Assembly: GCA_017399915.1 (NCBI GenBank)
Contig: JAFQAS010000067.1
Span: 202,607 to 266,606 of the forward strand
Source of the DNA: Muribaculaceae bacterium
Lineage (GTDB): Bacteria; Bacteroidota; Bacteroidia; Bacteroidales; Muribaculaceae
Direction of reading: 5' to 3'
DNA length: 64,000 nt
Under the pieces are notes generated by a model. It was given only the letters and a program-made list of their open reading frames with translations, ran no database searches and had not been told where the DNA came from. Both the position numbers and the translations under genes were made by a program. This document shows positions 19,926 through 31,678 of this stretch, one piece after another (position 1 is the first letter of the stretch; each line of letters begins with the position of its first letter).

Positions 19926-21458
19926 TTATTTTTTGATATTTTCGATACCGGCAAGGACACGTTTCACAGTTTCCTCTTTGCCAATCAATTCGGTGATATC
20001 AAACATGTGTGGACCTTTACATTCGCCCACAACAGTGAGACGGAACGCATTCATCACATTACCCATGTGATAACCCTTGTCGGTTATCCAACCAAGCACT
20101 GCAGGTTCAGCAGCCGCACATGAGAAATCTTCAAGACCGCGAAGCACCTCAACAAGTTCGGTCATCACTGCAGGAGAATCCTCTTTCCAACGTTTCTTCA
20201 CTGCCTTTTCTTCATATTCGGCAGGAGCAATGAAGAAGAAACGAGTCACGTCCCAAAGGTCGCGCACAAAGTTCACACGGTCTTTCACCATAGCCACTGC
20301 ACGAGTGATATATTCATCGCTGAAGTCCTCAACATTCACGCCATTTTCTTTCAAAATAGGCTTGAACATTTCGGCAAGAGTCGCATCGGGCACTTCTTGT
20401 ATATATTTGTGGTTAAACCACTTCCCTTTTTCAAAATCAAATTTCGCACCCGATTTTGAGCAGTGATCAAGTGAGAATTTTGCGATAAGTTCGTCCATCG
20501 ACATGATTTCAGTGTCATCACCGGGGTTCCAACCAAGCAACGCAAGGAAGTTAACCACTGCTTCGGGCAGATAACCCGATTCGCGATAACCCGATGAGAT
20601 TTCGCCGCTCTTTGGGTCATGCCACTCAAGTGGGAACACAGGGAAGCCAAGGCGGTCGCCATCACGCTTGCTCAATTTACCTTTTCCGTCGGGTTTGAGC
20701 AACAATGGCAAGTGTACGAAATCGGGCATAGTATCAGCCCAACCAAATGCCTCATAAAGCAATACATGGAGAGGAGCCGAGGGCAACCACTCTTCACCAC
20801 GAATCACGTGCGACACGAGCATCAAATGGTCATCGACGATATTTGCCAAGTGATATGTGGGAAGGTCATCGGCGCTCTTATAAAGCACTTTATCATCGAG
20901 CACGCTTGAATTGATTGTCACTTTGCCACGGATAAGGTCATTTACAACCACATCACGGCCGGGTTCAATCATAAAACGTACCACATATTTTTCGCCATCG
21001 GCAATCAACTTGTCAACCTCTTCTTTAGGTAGAGAAAGAGAGTTGCGCATTGAAAGACGAGTTGATGCATCGTATTGGAAATTTGCCACTTCTTGGCGTT
21101 TTGCATCAAGTTCTTCGGGAGTATCAAACGCGATATAAGCTTTGCCGTTATCGAGCAACATTTTCACATGTTCGCGATAAATGTCGCGGCGTTCGCTTTG
21201 CTTATATGGGCCATAAGCGCCACCTTCGCTCACACCCTCATCAATCTTTATTCCGAGCCAGGCAAGAGACTCATTGATATATTGCTCTGCACCAGGCACA
21301 AAACGCTGTGAATCGGTATCTTCGATACGAAGAATCATATCACCGCCATGCTGACGAGCAAACAAATAATTATATAACGCAGTGCGCACACCACCGATGT
21401 GCAAAGGCCCCGTTGGCGACGGAGCAAATCTTACTCTTACCTTTCGTTCCATTTCCAT
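19926..21458 (-). CDS. gltX: Glutamyl-tRNA synthetase
   Basis: Class I aminoacyl-tRNA synthetase charging tRNA-Glu. The 510-residue protein carries the HIGH-type motif in [19 protein letters not shown] near residue 12 and the KMSKS-type [14 protein letters not shown] near residue 255. Two Met codons (MEMER) make 21458 or 21452 possible starts. A minus-strand TAACTTTG lies at 21477-21484. Confidence 0.95.
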   Translation of the reverse strand: MEMERKVRVRFAPSPTGPLHIGGVRTALYNYLFARQHGGDMILRIEDTDSQRFVPGAEQYINESLAWLGIKIDEGVSEGGAYGPYKQSERRDIYREHVKMLLDNGKAYIAFDTPEELDAKRQEVANFQYDASTRLSMRNSLSLPKEEVDKLIADGEKYVVRFMIEPGRDVVVNDLIRGKVTINSSVLDDKVLYKSADDLPTYHLANIVDDHLMLVSHVIRGEEWLPSAPLHVLLYEAFGWADTMPDFVHLPLLLKPDGKGKLSKRDGDRLGFPVFPLEWHDPKSGEISSGYRESGYLPEAVVNFLALLGWNPGDDTEIMSMDELIAKFSLDHCSKSGAKFDFEKGKWFNHKYIQEVPDATLAEMFKPILKENGVNVEDFSDEYITRAVAMVKDRVNFVRDLWDVTRFFFIAPAEYEEKAVKKRWKEDSPAVMTELVEVLRGLEDFSCAAAEPAVLGWITDKGYHMGNVMNAFRLTVVGECKGPHMFDITELIGKEETVKRVLAGIENIKK

Positions 21459-21476
21459 TTATTTTTAATAATTATG

Positions 21477-21484
21477 CAAAGTTA
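21477..21484 (-). promoter_or_regulatory. gltX: -7 element of gltX
   Basis: Minus-strand TAACTTTG 19 bases upstream of the first ATG; the nearest TTTG (21509-21512) leaves a 24-base spacer, longer than usual. Confidence 0.45.
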
Positions 21485-21600
21485 CGCAAAAACCACGGAA
21501 TTACCACACAAATACCCCAAGAATAGTAAAATATCCACCTTTCTCGCCAACAGATTTCAACAAATACTCTCCATTCGACCTCGCTCAAAGTTTTTATAAA

Positions 21601-21641
21601 TGGATAATTGACGCCCGGCAAATGCCGAGCGTCAATTATCC
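21601..21641 (-). terminator. Terminator of the DUF3857 operon
   Basis: TGGATAATTGACGC and GGCA pair with TGCC and GCGTCAATTATCCA in an almost perfect 18-bp stem, 40 bases past the stop of the gene at 21681. Confidence 0.75.
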
Positions 21642-21680
21642 ATTTTCAAAACCTATATTTTCTCTATTAAAAGAGTTGAA

Positions 21681-23834
21681 TTATTGCTTTGTCAAGATTA
21701 CCACTGCATTACTATATGCAGCTGAGGCGTCAATCAATTCAAGGAACATAGGCCAACGATCAATCGGTTCGAAATATCTGATATAACGCTCTTGAACTCG
21801 AAGTGTCAATACATTATCAGCTACTTTTGCTTGTGAGACAAACATTCCGCAATCGTTTGATACTGACTTATTGAGTAATTGCATACTTTCTTCGGACACA
21901 GTGTAGCCTTCGGGAATTGTGAATGTTATCGTGTGACGATATTGATTGGGCGATGAACGGAAAATATGCGATTGTCGATTACGTTCCTCTCCTTCCACCT
22001 TATACTGGTCACCTATCAATCGTCCCAATGATATCACTATATCATCTCCTGCTCGTTTAACAAGCCCCTCAACCTCGCAAGTCATATTATAATCCACTGT
22101 AGGTTGGTCGGGCGTGCCTCCTATTGAAGTAATATTATAGCTATGAATTGTAGATGGTTTTACTCCTAAAATCACCTCAGCTTCTTGTTCAAACACTTCG
22201 TCGAGACGTTTTTTCACTTCTACAGAGTCAACTTTTAATTTAGCTCGTTTCTTTTCAGGTATTTCAAGATAATTTTCAACAGCCCGCATCCATGCGTTAT
22301 AATCCACCATGGCCGATACTATTGTTTTCGTTGCTCCTTTCATTTTCATACTTCTCGATAAGTTGAGAATATTGTTATCATCTTCATTTAATGATACCTC
22401 AACCGTAGAAGTCACCGAATTGTCAGATGAACGAGTCGCCGGGATTGTAATCAACGTTGCTTGTTGTTTATTATAGTCTTCATCATTGCATTTAAAAATA
22501 GCCGCTTGCTCACCATTATACACACCCGGCAATTCCCCCGGCAACAATGTTAGATTTCCGGTAACGATATAGCATGTATCTCCTACCGCTCCAATGTAAT
22601 CCGGTTCTTTCCAGCTAATAATTGAGGTAACAGGCACATCATTTCGAGAATTTGTCACACCGATACCTACATTATCTTCTATCCCAATTTTTTTCAACAC
22701 GTTGGCGAAATACATTGGGATAGTCATTGATGAGTGTGATTTATCATCACGTAATCCCGAATATATAGTTGCCAACCATGAGGCATCAACCAATTGACTT
22801 CTTGTGGCCTCGGGGTGCAATTTCATATAATCTTTCATTATCTTTGTTGCATCGCTCACAATATCTTTGGTGAGAGTAGGTGTCACATCGGTCAACACAT
22901 TTGAGATATCAGTAAAATATGTATCGGCAGGCAATCCGCAATACACGCCAATACGCGCGCTTTTGGGCTTATATGCCAATGAACCTCGCTGATTATTCAT
23001 TACATACATTTTTATAAATGGGAATTGGCGTTTGGGAGCCATCCAATTACCCGGCTCTCGCTTGGGGACATTTATCGTCTCAACTCCAAGCACTCGCGTT
23101 TGATCTTTTGTTATAAAACCGGTCAACAATGGCGCACCATTATAATTACGATATTCAACCGTTAACTCAGGATCGATGCTACAATGTATTCTATAATACA
23201 TCATTGGATATTTACGCGAAAAAGAAAACACAAATGGGTCTAAGTCAAATTCATCGAGCCACACCTCATCATAATAGAAGTATTCAAGCACATCACCGGG
23301 TTCCAATCCGGGTATCGCCACGATTCGTTCTACTGTTTTTTCTTTCTTACCCTCTTTCACATCAAATGCCTTGCTACAATCCACATCTATAATTGTGCCA
23401 TCGGGTTTTATCACTCTTGCGCCAAAAGCCGATGAGGTATATTGATATGAATACCCGGCAAAACCTTCCTCGCCTTTTGTATCCAAGTCAAACTCGGAAT
23501 AATCTTCAACCGCTTTTTTATCATTGAGTTTTATCATTATCCGTGAAAATGATTTCATATCAATGGCATTGGTAAAAGCCTTGCCATAGTGCGAATATTT
23601 ATTGGCATTTAACTGCTCAACACGCTTCACTTCCACATTACTATATGCTGCAATTATCACAGCCGACTCATCTTTATATAAACTATCCGGGATTTCTTTT
23701 TTAGCATCAAAATCCGACAATTTCATTCCCCATACTTTTTCAGCCGCCTTTTTAAAAAACTTAGCATCATACTTTGCCCACATTGGCATTATTGCTACAA
23801 ATACTACGGCTAATGTTGTTAATAATCGTTTCAT
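21681..23834 (-). CDS. DUF3857-domain secreted protein with degenerate transglutaminase-like core
   Basis: A 717-residue protein with a signal peptide (MKRLLTTLAVVFVAIMPMWA). The DUF3857 domain (about 50-240) shows VIKPDGTIIDVD and IPGLEPGDVLEYFYYDE. The following transglutaminase-like region aligns with its upstream neighbour, but where that protein has RYGDCKGMSALL this one reads RDDKSHSSMTIP, so the catalytic cysteine appears lost. It starts eight bases after the neighbour ends. A pair made of an active and an inactive paralogue is inferred; substrate unknown. A DUF3858-like C-terminus is possible. Confidence 0.8.
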   Translation of the reverse strand: MKRLLTTLAVVFVAIMPMWAKYDAKFFKKAAEKVWGMKLSDFDAKKEIPDSLYKDESAVIIAAYSNVEVKRVEQLNANKYSHYGKAFTNAIDMKSFSRIMIKLNDKKAVEDYSEFDLDTKGEEGFAGYSYQYTSSAFGARVIKPDGTIIDVDCSKAFDVKEGKKEKTVERIVAIPGLEPGDVLEYFYYDEVWLDEFDLDPFVFSFSRKYPMMYYRIHCSIDPELTVEYRNYNGAPLLTGFITKDQTRVLGVETINVPKREPGNWMAPKRQFPFIKMYVMNNQRGSLAYKPKSARIGVYCGLPADTYFTDISNVLTDVTPTLTKDIVSDATKIMKDYMKLHPEATRSQLVDASWLATIYSGLRDDKSHSSMTIPMYFANVLKKIGIEDNVGIGVTNSRNDVPVTSIISWKEPDYIGAVGDTCYIVTGNLTLLPGELPGVYNGEQAAIFKCNDEDYNKQQATLITIPATRSSDNSVTSTVEVSLNEDDNNILNLSRSMKMKGATKTIVSAMVDYNAWMRAVENYLEIPEKKRAKLKVDSVEVKKRLDEVFEQEAEVILGVKPSTIHSYNITSIGGTPDQPTVDYNMTCEVEGLVKRAGDDIVISLGRLIGDQYKVEGEERNRQSHIFRSSPNQYRHTITFTIPEGYTVSEESMQLLNKSVSNDCGMFVSQAKVADNVLTLRVQERYIRYFEPIDRWPMFLELIDASAAYSNAVVILTKQ

Positions 23835-23842
23835 GGCTCTAA

Positions 23843-25654
23843 TTATTTATGAATTAATACAATCTGTTCGCTATTCGCTTGCTTAAGTTCTCGCGCTAAT
23901 TTATTCCACAGTTTAGCGTCGTCCAATTCAATCAAGCGTTCTTTTGTCACCACATGTGATTTACATTTAATCTCATCTCCGATTACCTCATAAGCGATTG
24001 ACGCACTAAACCACTTATTTTCGACATCATACGTTGCAGGCAATGAACCTACTTGATAATCTGATGGAATTTTGATACTTATTTCACTAATCACGCTATT
24101 ACAATATGACAACAATATATCGTTTTTACGCTTCTTAATATCATAAGTTGCGATATCAATTTGTCGCAAAGGCTGTATATCGATATACAACTTACCCGAC
24201 AACGACTGACAAGCATCATTTTCCATCACTTTTGCGGTCAAAATCGTTTTGTAGGCCTGCGCCTCTACGCCCGATATTTTCACATCGTCAACTACAACAT
24301 TCTTTTTGGGGTAACAAATATATTTCGACAATAAATCAATTTTGTTTGTCGCATTAACCGAATAATATGCACCACACAACATCATTTTATCAACCCCTTC
24401 AAGTTCACGTTTCACTACTCCTATAAGGGCATTTTTCTCAATCTCGTATGTCGCAGTCAATTTAACCTTATTAACTTCAGGAGGCATAATAGGCACATTT
24501 TTCAACATATAATTTTCGCCATCTTCTATAAGTGCTTCGCGTCCTTGAATACTCGGCGAATAAACTCCCACCGGCAAATATGTTGCGGTTCCATCTATAT
24601 AGAGTATAGAATCGCCCTCTACCACTGCACATATCATGTGGTTTCCCGAAGATAATGATGGCACCTCACTCCATATTGACCCAACATCGTCAGTGCCTAT
24701 CCACACTAATCGGGCATCAAATCCCACTGCAATCAACATTGATTTAAGCAATGCCGACATTCCTTTGCAGTCACCATAACGTTTACGCAACACCTCGCTT
24801 GCCAAGTCGGGACGAGTGCCATATTCTCCATGCTCCACAGCGATATAACGTATGCGATTTTGCACCCATTCCACTAATTTATTTATTTTTTCTTTATCAT
24901 CAGTGCAACCGTCCACTATCTCCATCGCCTGCGCTTTTACCGTTTCTAATGCCGGATCGGGGTCGAGGGTTAATCCATGAAGATATTTATACAAATCGCC
25001 TACGGTCTGGTATTGACCTATTATATATATACGTGGCATTGTGACCGACGCATCGGGCGAATCTTCCTCATTTTCAGGAGCAGGCATATCGGTTATTTCA
25101 TACACATAAATTCGTTCACCTTTCTTTCCCTCCTCCACTTTTTTCACGATATTAGGCGTAAAAGATTTTTCCACAATCCTCACTCTATTTATAAGAGGCT
25201 GAGGGACCTCTATTCTCACCACCTTTGATTTCATATCATAAATCTCTGGGAATAGCACTTCGGTAAAATGATCGGCTCGGATATAAGTTTTATCAAATAC
25301 CGCCTTGACCGTCTTACCTTTCTCTTTAAGTGGAATATCGAGATAACACACTTTTGAATCGGTATAAAAAATATCTTCGGGGATCCAATGTCGATACTGC
25401 GCCTTCGCACCCGACGCCGAAGCCTTGTCGATTTTCACATAGTCGTCATAAAATTCAAGTGCCAATGCATTGCCGGCCGTACGAGTGGCTTCATATACAA
25501 TTTCTTTGTGTGCTTTTACCTTTGATAATGAGGCACCATCTTTTGAAGCCTCAATTTTATATGTTTCATTGCTCGATGCAATAACTATATTATCATTCGA
25601 CGCAAGCATCACTTGCGCAATTAATATCAATAATGGTATCAGATAATATCTCAT
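23843..25654 (-). CDS. DUF3857 and transglutaminase-like secreted protein, catalytic residues present
   Basis: The start at 25654 (MRYYLIPLLILIAQVMLAS) gives a clean signal peptide; the longer reading from 25678 adds eight residues with no benefit. An N-terminal DUF3857 domain (about 25-230) leads to a transglutaminase/cysteine-protease-like core with EVLRKRYGDCKGMSALLK (Cys about 296), SGNHMICAV (His) and LYIDGTAT (Asp), the expected Cys-His-Asp triad. Such proteins are periplasmic or surface proteins of unknown substrate. First gene of a two-gene operon with a long leader and a possible phase-variable promoter (25853-25882). Confidence 0.82.
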   Translation of the reverse strand: MRYYLIPLLILIAQVMLASNDNIVIASSNETYKIEASKDGASLSKVKAHKEIVYEATRTAGNALALEFYDDYVKIDKASASGAKAQYRHWIPEDIFYTDSKVCYLDIPLKEKGKTVKAVFDKTYIRADHFTEVLFPEIYDMKSKVVRIEVPQPLINRVRIVEKSFTPNIVKKVEEGKKGERIYVYEITDMPAPENEEDSPDASVTMPRIYIIGQYQTVGDLYKYLHGLTLDPDPALETVKAQAMEIVDGCTDDKEKINKLVEWVQNRIRYIAVEHGEYGTRPDLASEVLRKRYGDCKGMSALLKSMLIAVGFDARLVWIGTDDVGSIWSEVPSLSSGNHMICAVVEGDSILYIDGTATYLPVGVYSPSIQGREALIEDGENYMLKNVPIMPPEVNKVKLTATYEIEKNALIGVVKRELEGVDKMMLCGAYYSVNATNKIDLLSKYICYPKKNVVVDDVKISGVEAQAYKTILTAKVMENDACQSLSGKLYIDIQPLRQIDIATYDIKKRKNDILLSYCNSVISEISIKIPSDYQVGSLPATYDVENKWFSASIAYEVIGDEIKCKSHVVTKERLIELDDAKLWNKLARELKQANSEQIVLIHK

Positions 25655-25815
25655 AATCAGCTTTTGTATAATGTACATTTATTGGTCTAATTGACCACAA
25701 ATCTACAAAAAATAAGGCAAAACTCAAAAGAAATGTCCTATATTATCTACATTTCATCTATTAAATTTCTCATTTAAAGACTATTTCTTTCAATTTTTAT
25801 CAATCATTATATGAC

Positions 25816-25850
25816 AAAATGCTCGATTTCATACTCTAATCAAGCATTTT
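25816..25850 (-). other. Stem-loop at the 5' end of the DUF3857 operon leader
   Basis: AAAATGCTcGATT pairs with AATCaAGCATTTT (13 bp, one mismatch, nine-base loop). It lies directly downstream of the predicted -7 element, so a transcript from that promoter would begin in or next to this stem. It could stabilise the mRNA or act as an attenuator. Confidence 0.5.
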
Positions 25851-25852
25851 TG

Positions 25853-25882
25853 CAAATATAGATAATATTTACCCCCCCCCAA
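25853..25882 (-). promoter_or_regulatory. Candidate promoter with poly-G spacer for the DUF3857 operon
   Basis: Minus-strand TATATTTG (25853-25860) is preceded, after 19 bases, by TTG (25880-25882). The spacer contains the run of nine G (C9 on the plus strand, 25872-25880), so any slip in tract length changes the -33/-7 distance. Confidence 0.5.
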
Positions 25883-26062
25883 GTTAAAATATCTTAAATT
25901 GACTTTTAACAAGAGATTCCTCTCATTCTTAATTTTATGCAATTCTAAAGTCAGATTTTAGAATTAAATAGATTTTCATAAAGTTTATATCATATTCTTC
26001 ATATATACCCAAAGAGAGAGATTTTAGAGGCAATGAGATGCCGCAATTAGTAATATTTTCCT

Positions 26063-26070
26063 TATCTTTG
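26063..26070 (+). promoter_or_regulatory. -7 element of the small lipoprotein gene
   Basis: TATCTTTG, 62 bases before the ATG; no clear TTTG at the usual distance upstream. Confidence 0.5.
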
Positions 26071-26132
26071 TATCTAGATATTAGTTATTCAAGGCTAATG
26101 AAATTTATATCTCCTTTTTCAACGAAATAATT

Positions 26133-26567
26133 ATGAAAAGATTTTCTATTTTAAGCATCGTTATTTATGTAGCGTTATTTTTCACATATAGTTGTAAATG
26201 TGCCCAAAACACCAATTATATAGAAAAGGAAGAACAAACCATTGCGAAAAAACAAGCGATTATATTAGATGATGTAACCGATGAATATAGTGCGACTCTC
26301 AACGATGAGCTATACTATACTCACGAAGTTCATGCATCGGTAGGTAGCTCATATTACGCCGAGTTTGACTCTTCGGCATTTTTGATGCGTAGTGCTATGA
26401 AATTCAACAATCCCGCATCAGAAAGAGCCATCACATGTGGAGGAGATAGAGGTGAAAAAACATCTATATTTATTCCTCAAAAAGCCGGTAACTATGAAAT
26501 TAAAATATACCACAATTTCCGTGGCGAAATAACCGATTCTTTAACTTTTAAAGTCAACGTTAAATAA
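26133..26567 (+). CDS. Small lipoprotein of unknown function
   Basis: A 144-residue protein with a lipoprotein signal: hydrophobic N-terminus and lipobox-like TYSC at Cys21. The mature part is beta-rich and ends in a segment resembling an Ig-like or gliding-motility-lipoprotein fold (KAGNYEIKIYHNFRG...SLTFKVNV), similar in style to GldH-type lipoproteins, but I cannot assign it. Transcribed alone. Confidence 0.65.
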   Translation: MKRFSILSIVIYVALFFTYSCKCAQNTNYIEKEEQTIAKKQAIILDDVTDEYSATLNDELYYTHEVHASVGSSYYAEFDSSAFLMRSAMKFNNPASERAITCGGDRGEKTSIFIPQKAGNYEIKIYHNFRGEITDSLTFKVNVK

Positions 26568-26571
26568 ATAC

Positions 26572-26590
26572 ATTGTAGTTATTCTACAAT
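26572..26590 (+). terminator. Weak hairpin after the small lipoprotein gene
   Basis: ATTGTAG-ttatt-CTACAAT followed by TTTAA, five bases past the stop codon; short and AT-rich. Confidence 0.4.
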
Positions 26591-26678
26591 TTAACCAAAA
26601 AGAAATTTACTGTTTGCAATAATTGCAATTTTTGAAAAATTGAAATGAATGAGGGATAGCGATTCGCAATATTTTCGT

Positions 26679-26686
26679 TATCTTTG
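26679..26686 (+). promoter_or_regulatory. -7 element of the GH97 gene
   Basis: TATCTTTG, 49 bases upstream of the ATG, followed by GCG as in many Bacteroidetes promoters. The -33 part is not convincing. Confidence 0.6.
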
Positions 26687-26699
26687 CGTGTAATAATAA

Positions 26700-28910
<2,211 letters not shown>

Positions 28911-28961
28911 AAGAAATAAAGACTTCTAACGAAACGAATAACAACCATCAACCAATATCAC

Positions 28962-28996
28962 AAAGCGATGCATTAACCTCCCGATACGTCGCTTTT
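28962..28996 (+). terminator. Probable terminator of the GH97 gene
   Basis: AAAGCGATG pairs with CGTCGCTTT (one G-T pair, 16-base loop) followed by TGATTTTAT, 52 bases past the stop. Confidence 0.5.
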
Positions 28997-29007
28997 GATT
29001 TTATGAC

Positions 29008-29038
29008 TTTGCCATTCGACAAATTAATTGTATCTTTA
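29008..29038 (+). promoter_or_regulatory. Promoter of the DUF1016/PDDEXK gene
   Basis: TTTG (29008-29011) and TATCTTTA (29031-29038) with a 19-base spacer. It lies 30 bases before the ATG at 29069, which rules out the longer in-frame start at 29003 as the translated start. Confidence 0.7.
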
Positions 29039-29068
29039 CAACTAATTAGATTTAGACGATTTTGCATT

Positions 29069-30118
29069 ATGGGAAATAAATCTTCGATAATTTTAGATAA
29101 GGAATATAATAATTGGTTGAAAGATATCAAAACCTATATCCGTAACCAACAGATTAAGGCTGCAATAAAAGTCAATGTTGAACTTTTAAAAGTCTATTGG
29201 AGATTGGGTAGTGATATTTCAAGGCTAAAATCTGAGGCTAAATGGGGAAGTGGATTTTATGAATCACTCAGCAGAGATTTGAAAACAGAATTCCCTAATA
29301 TGAAAGGGTTTTCTGTTACAAATCTAAAGTATTGCAAACGTTTTTATGAGCTTTATAGTCAATTAGATACAAAACATCACCAAGTTGGTAACGAAATTAA
29401 TTCCACTATATTCTCTATCCCATGGAGACACCACACCGAGATTTTAAGCAAATGTAAATCAATAGATGAAGCGTTGTTTTATGTAAACAAGACCATTGAA
29501 AATGGATGGAGCCGAGCTGTTTTACTTAACTTCCTTGATGCCAAACTACACTTATCAGAGGGCAATGCTATTACAAACTTTTGTAATTCTCTCCCATCGC
29601 CAATTAGTGATTTAGCACAACAAACCCTTAAAGACCCTTATAATTTTGATTTTCTTACCATTCGTCAAGACTATGACGAAAAAGAGTTACAAGATGCTTT
29701 AACTACGAATATCACACAATTTTTATTGGAATTAGGAAATGGTTTTGCATATGTAGGGAAACAATATCGTTTGAAAGTAGGTAAACAGGAGTTTTTTGCC
29801 GATTTGCTGTTCTACCATTTGAAACTGCGTTGCTATATTGTAATAGAACTAAAAGTTGAACGATTTAAGCCTGAACATCTCGGCCAATTAGGATTCTATA
29901 TTACTGCAATTGATAGAAATGTAAAACACAAATCAGATAATCCTACAATTGGATTGCTAATATGCAAAACAAAAGATAGTCTTGTTGCCGAATATTCATT
30001 AGGAGCTACAACATTACCTATTGGAATATCTGAATATGAACTAAAACGAGTAATTCCCAATGACTTTAAAGGGTCTTTGCCCTCTATCGAAGAAATCGAA
30101 GCAAAGCTTAACGAATAA
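29069..30118 (+). CDS. DUF1016 / PDDEXK nuclease-family protein (YhcG-like)
   Basis: The start at 29069 (MGNKSSIILDKEY) follows the promoter at 29008-29038. The 349-residue protein has an N-terminal DUF1016 domain (about 15-150; helical, WRLGSDISRL, then FPNMKGFSVTNLKYCKRFY) and a C-terminal PDDEXK nuclease fold with Asp245 (FFADLLFYH) and Glu260-x-Lys262 (VIELKVE), then GQLGFYITAID. Proteins of this family are scattered in accessory regions and are linked to restriction or defence by context, not by a settled activity. First gene of an AT-rich four-gene unit; clearly lower GC than the genes on either side. Confidence 0.85.
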   Translation: MGNKSSIILDKEYNNWLKDIKTYIRNQQIKAAIKVNVELLKVYWRLGSDISRLKSEAKWGSGFYESLSRDLKTEFPNMKGFSVTNLKYCKRFYELYSQLDTKHHQVGNEINSTIFSIPWRHHTEILSKCKSIDEALFYVNKTIENGWSRAVLLNFLDAKLHLSEGNAITNFCNSLPSPISDLAQQTLKDPYNFDFLTIRQDYDEKELQDALTTNITQFLLELGNGFAYVGKQYRLKVGKQEFFADLLFYHLKLRCYIVIELKVERFKPEHLGQLGFYITAIDRNVKHKSDNPTIGLLICKTKDSLVAEYSLGATTLPIGISEYELKRVIPNDFKGSLPSIEEIEAKLNE

Positions 30119-30121
30119 ATT

Positions 30122-31219
30122 ATGCAAAAAATAGTTTCTTTTCTGACCTTAGTTTCCCTCAAACTTCATTCTTTTGCTCAAGCCTGGGTTTGGGATGAAA
30201 TTACACAAGAAGCAGAAGAGTCCGAGCCAATTACCTTCTTTCATTTAATTATCACCGCAATTTTATGTGTAATTATATGGTTAGAATATTTATCTTACAA
30301 ATATATTAGAACTCTAAATAATAATAATTATCTTAAAATTCGAAAAATTACAATTGTTACATACACAATCATTTCTATTATTATTCCAATTTCTATACTT
30401 ACTTTTTTTGATTTAAAAAGAGACTCTTTGGAATCTAACGCCTATTGTAATTTAAACAACATTATAAATAATGCTGGTTCTTACATTGAACTAAACAACA
30501 ATAGCTATGTGTCGTTTATTGAAATTAACCCAAGAGACAATCAAGTTCCTAATAATCTCATAAAAAATAATTCGATTTATCGTATGTTTATTGAGTATGG
30601 TGTTACCCCACATAATGGCATATATCGATGTTTTAATATTAAAACTTTAGGTTCTCAAGTGATCTTTGCTAAAGATGCAAAACTCAAGGGTTTCTCTTCT
30701 GAAGAAAAGCCAGCTTTATTCCATGGGTATATTAGACCATTCCGTATTCGCTACTATTCTCCAAACAATATCAATCCTAATCTTGATTTAGGAAATGTTT
30801 ATCACAATTTTATCCAAGATTTTATATATAACCACAACTCACAATTGAATTACGATATCACAACTAAATTTTTCCAACATCCACTTAATGAATATTATGA
30901 GATAAACCACATACCTAGTGGAGATGAGATGTGGGCAGAAAATAAGTTGTACTATGAAAATGACATTGTACAAGAACGATCTTATGAATATAAAACAATA
31001 AATTATGGCAATTTTGATGTAACATATTGCATTTCTCGACCTTGCAAATTAGGCGTTTGCGAGAAATATGCACATGGCAATATATTCGGGAAAAAGATTT
31101 TTGATAAAATACACCTTGTAAAGCGTTACGAATGCCTTTCAAGATTCGGATGTATTTGGGTCTTTTTTTCGTTAGGAATCTTCGCAATATTTTACTTTAG
31201 CAGACCTTCTCGCAAATAA
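30122..31219 (+). CDS. Membrane protein of unknown function, AT-rich
   Basis: A 365-residue protein starting three bases after the nuclease stop. One N-terminal hydrophobic segment, a second at about 40-58 (FFHLIITAILCVIIWLEY), a third at about 75-97 (IVTYTIISIIIPISILTFF), a large Asn/Tyr-rich soluble region (100-335) with CISRPCKLGVC near 303-313, and a C-terminal segment (FGCIWVFFSLGIFAIFYF). I do not recognise a family. Very AT-rich codon use, unlike core genes. Co-transcription with the nuclease is likely from spacing. Confidence 0.65.
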   Translation: MQKIVSFLTLVSLKLHSFAQAWVWDEITQEAEESEPITFFHLIITAILCVIIWLEYLSYKYIRTLNNNNYLKIRKITIVTYTIISIIIPISILTFFDLKRDSLESNAYCNLNNIINNAGSYIELNNNSYVSFIEINPRDNQVPNNLIKNNSIYRMFIEYGVTPHNGIYRCFNIKTLGSQVIFAKDAKLKGFSSEEKPALFHGYIRPFRIRYYSPNNINPNLDLGNVYHNFIQDFIYNHNSQLNYDITTKFFQHPLNEYYEINHIPSGDEMWAENKLYYENDIVQERSYEYKTINYGNFDVTYCISRPCKLGVCEKYAHGNIFGKKIFDKIHLVKRYECLSRFGCIWVFFSLGIFAIFYFSRPSRK

Positions 31220-31324
31220 TCTTTTGCGAAACATTCATGCTACTATACTTATCAAAAGATTATTTAGCTTCGAGCATTTATTTTGTTTTCTTTCTACTAA
31301 AGGAATTAAAATTCTCAAGAATTT

Positions 31325-31660
31325 ATGAATAAACCTATTATAAAATATTCATTGGTTATTATCTTTACCACTTTATCAGTGAAAGTTTATGCCGGAATAG
31401 ATTATAGTAAATATGATGATCCTGCATTCTTTTTAGGATGGGAAAAATCTCTATATTTTGCTATAACTACTGTAATTTTATTTCTAATTTCATCTAATTT
31501 ATCTGAACATTATAAGGACGAACATGGTAATTTTAACGGTGGGTGCATACTCATTACAATTAATTTTGCCATGATAATTTGTGCTATTTGTTCTGCATAC
31601 CTACTTATTCCTTTATTTATGATTTATATTCTTATTAAAGGGCATAAAAGAAGTCGGTAA
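31325..31660 (+). CDS. Small membrane protein of unknown function, AT-rich
   Basis: A 111-residue protein with a signal-like N-terminus (KYSLVIIFTTLSVKVYA) and two hydrophobic segments (about 42-58 and 78-104), ending in a basic tail (KGHKRSR). No family recognised. It lies 105 bases after the previous gene in the same AT-rich block. Confidence 0.6.
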   Translation: MNKPIIKYSLVIIFTTLSVKVYAGIDYSKYDDPAFFLGWEKSLYFAITTVILFLISSNLSEHYKDEHGNFNGGCILITINFAMIICAICSAYLLIPLFMIYILIKGHKRSR

Positions 31661-31678
31661 ATTATATAACAACATAGA

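Larger units (their letters stand above)
25679..26132. other. Intergenic region between divergent operons: leader, stem-loop, C9 tract and two -7 elements
   Basis: AT-rich region with no credible ORF. It contains a minus-strand stem-loop at 25816-25850, a minus-strand TATATTTG at 25853-25860, a run of nine C at 25872-25880 and a plus-strand TATCTTTG at 26063-26070 for the small lipoprotein gene. Confidence 0.7.
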
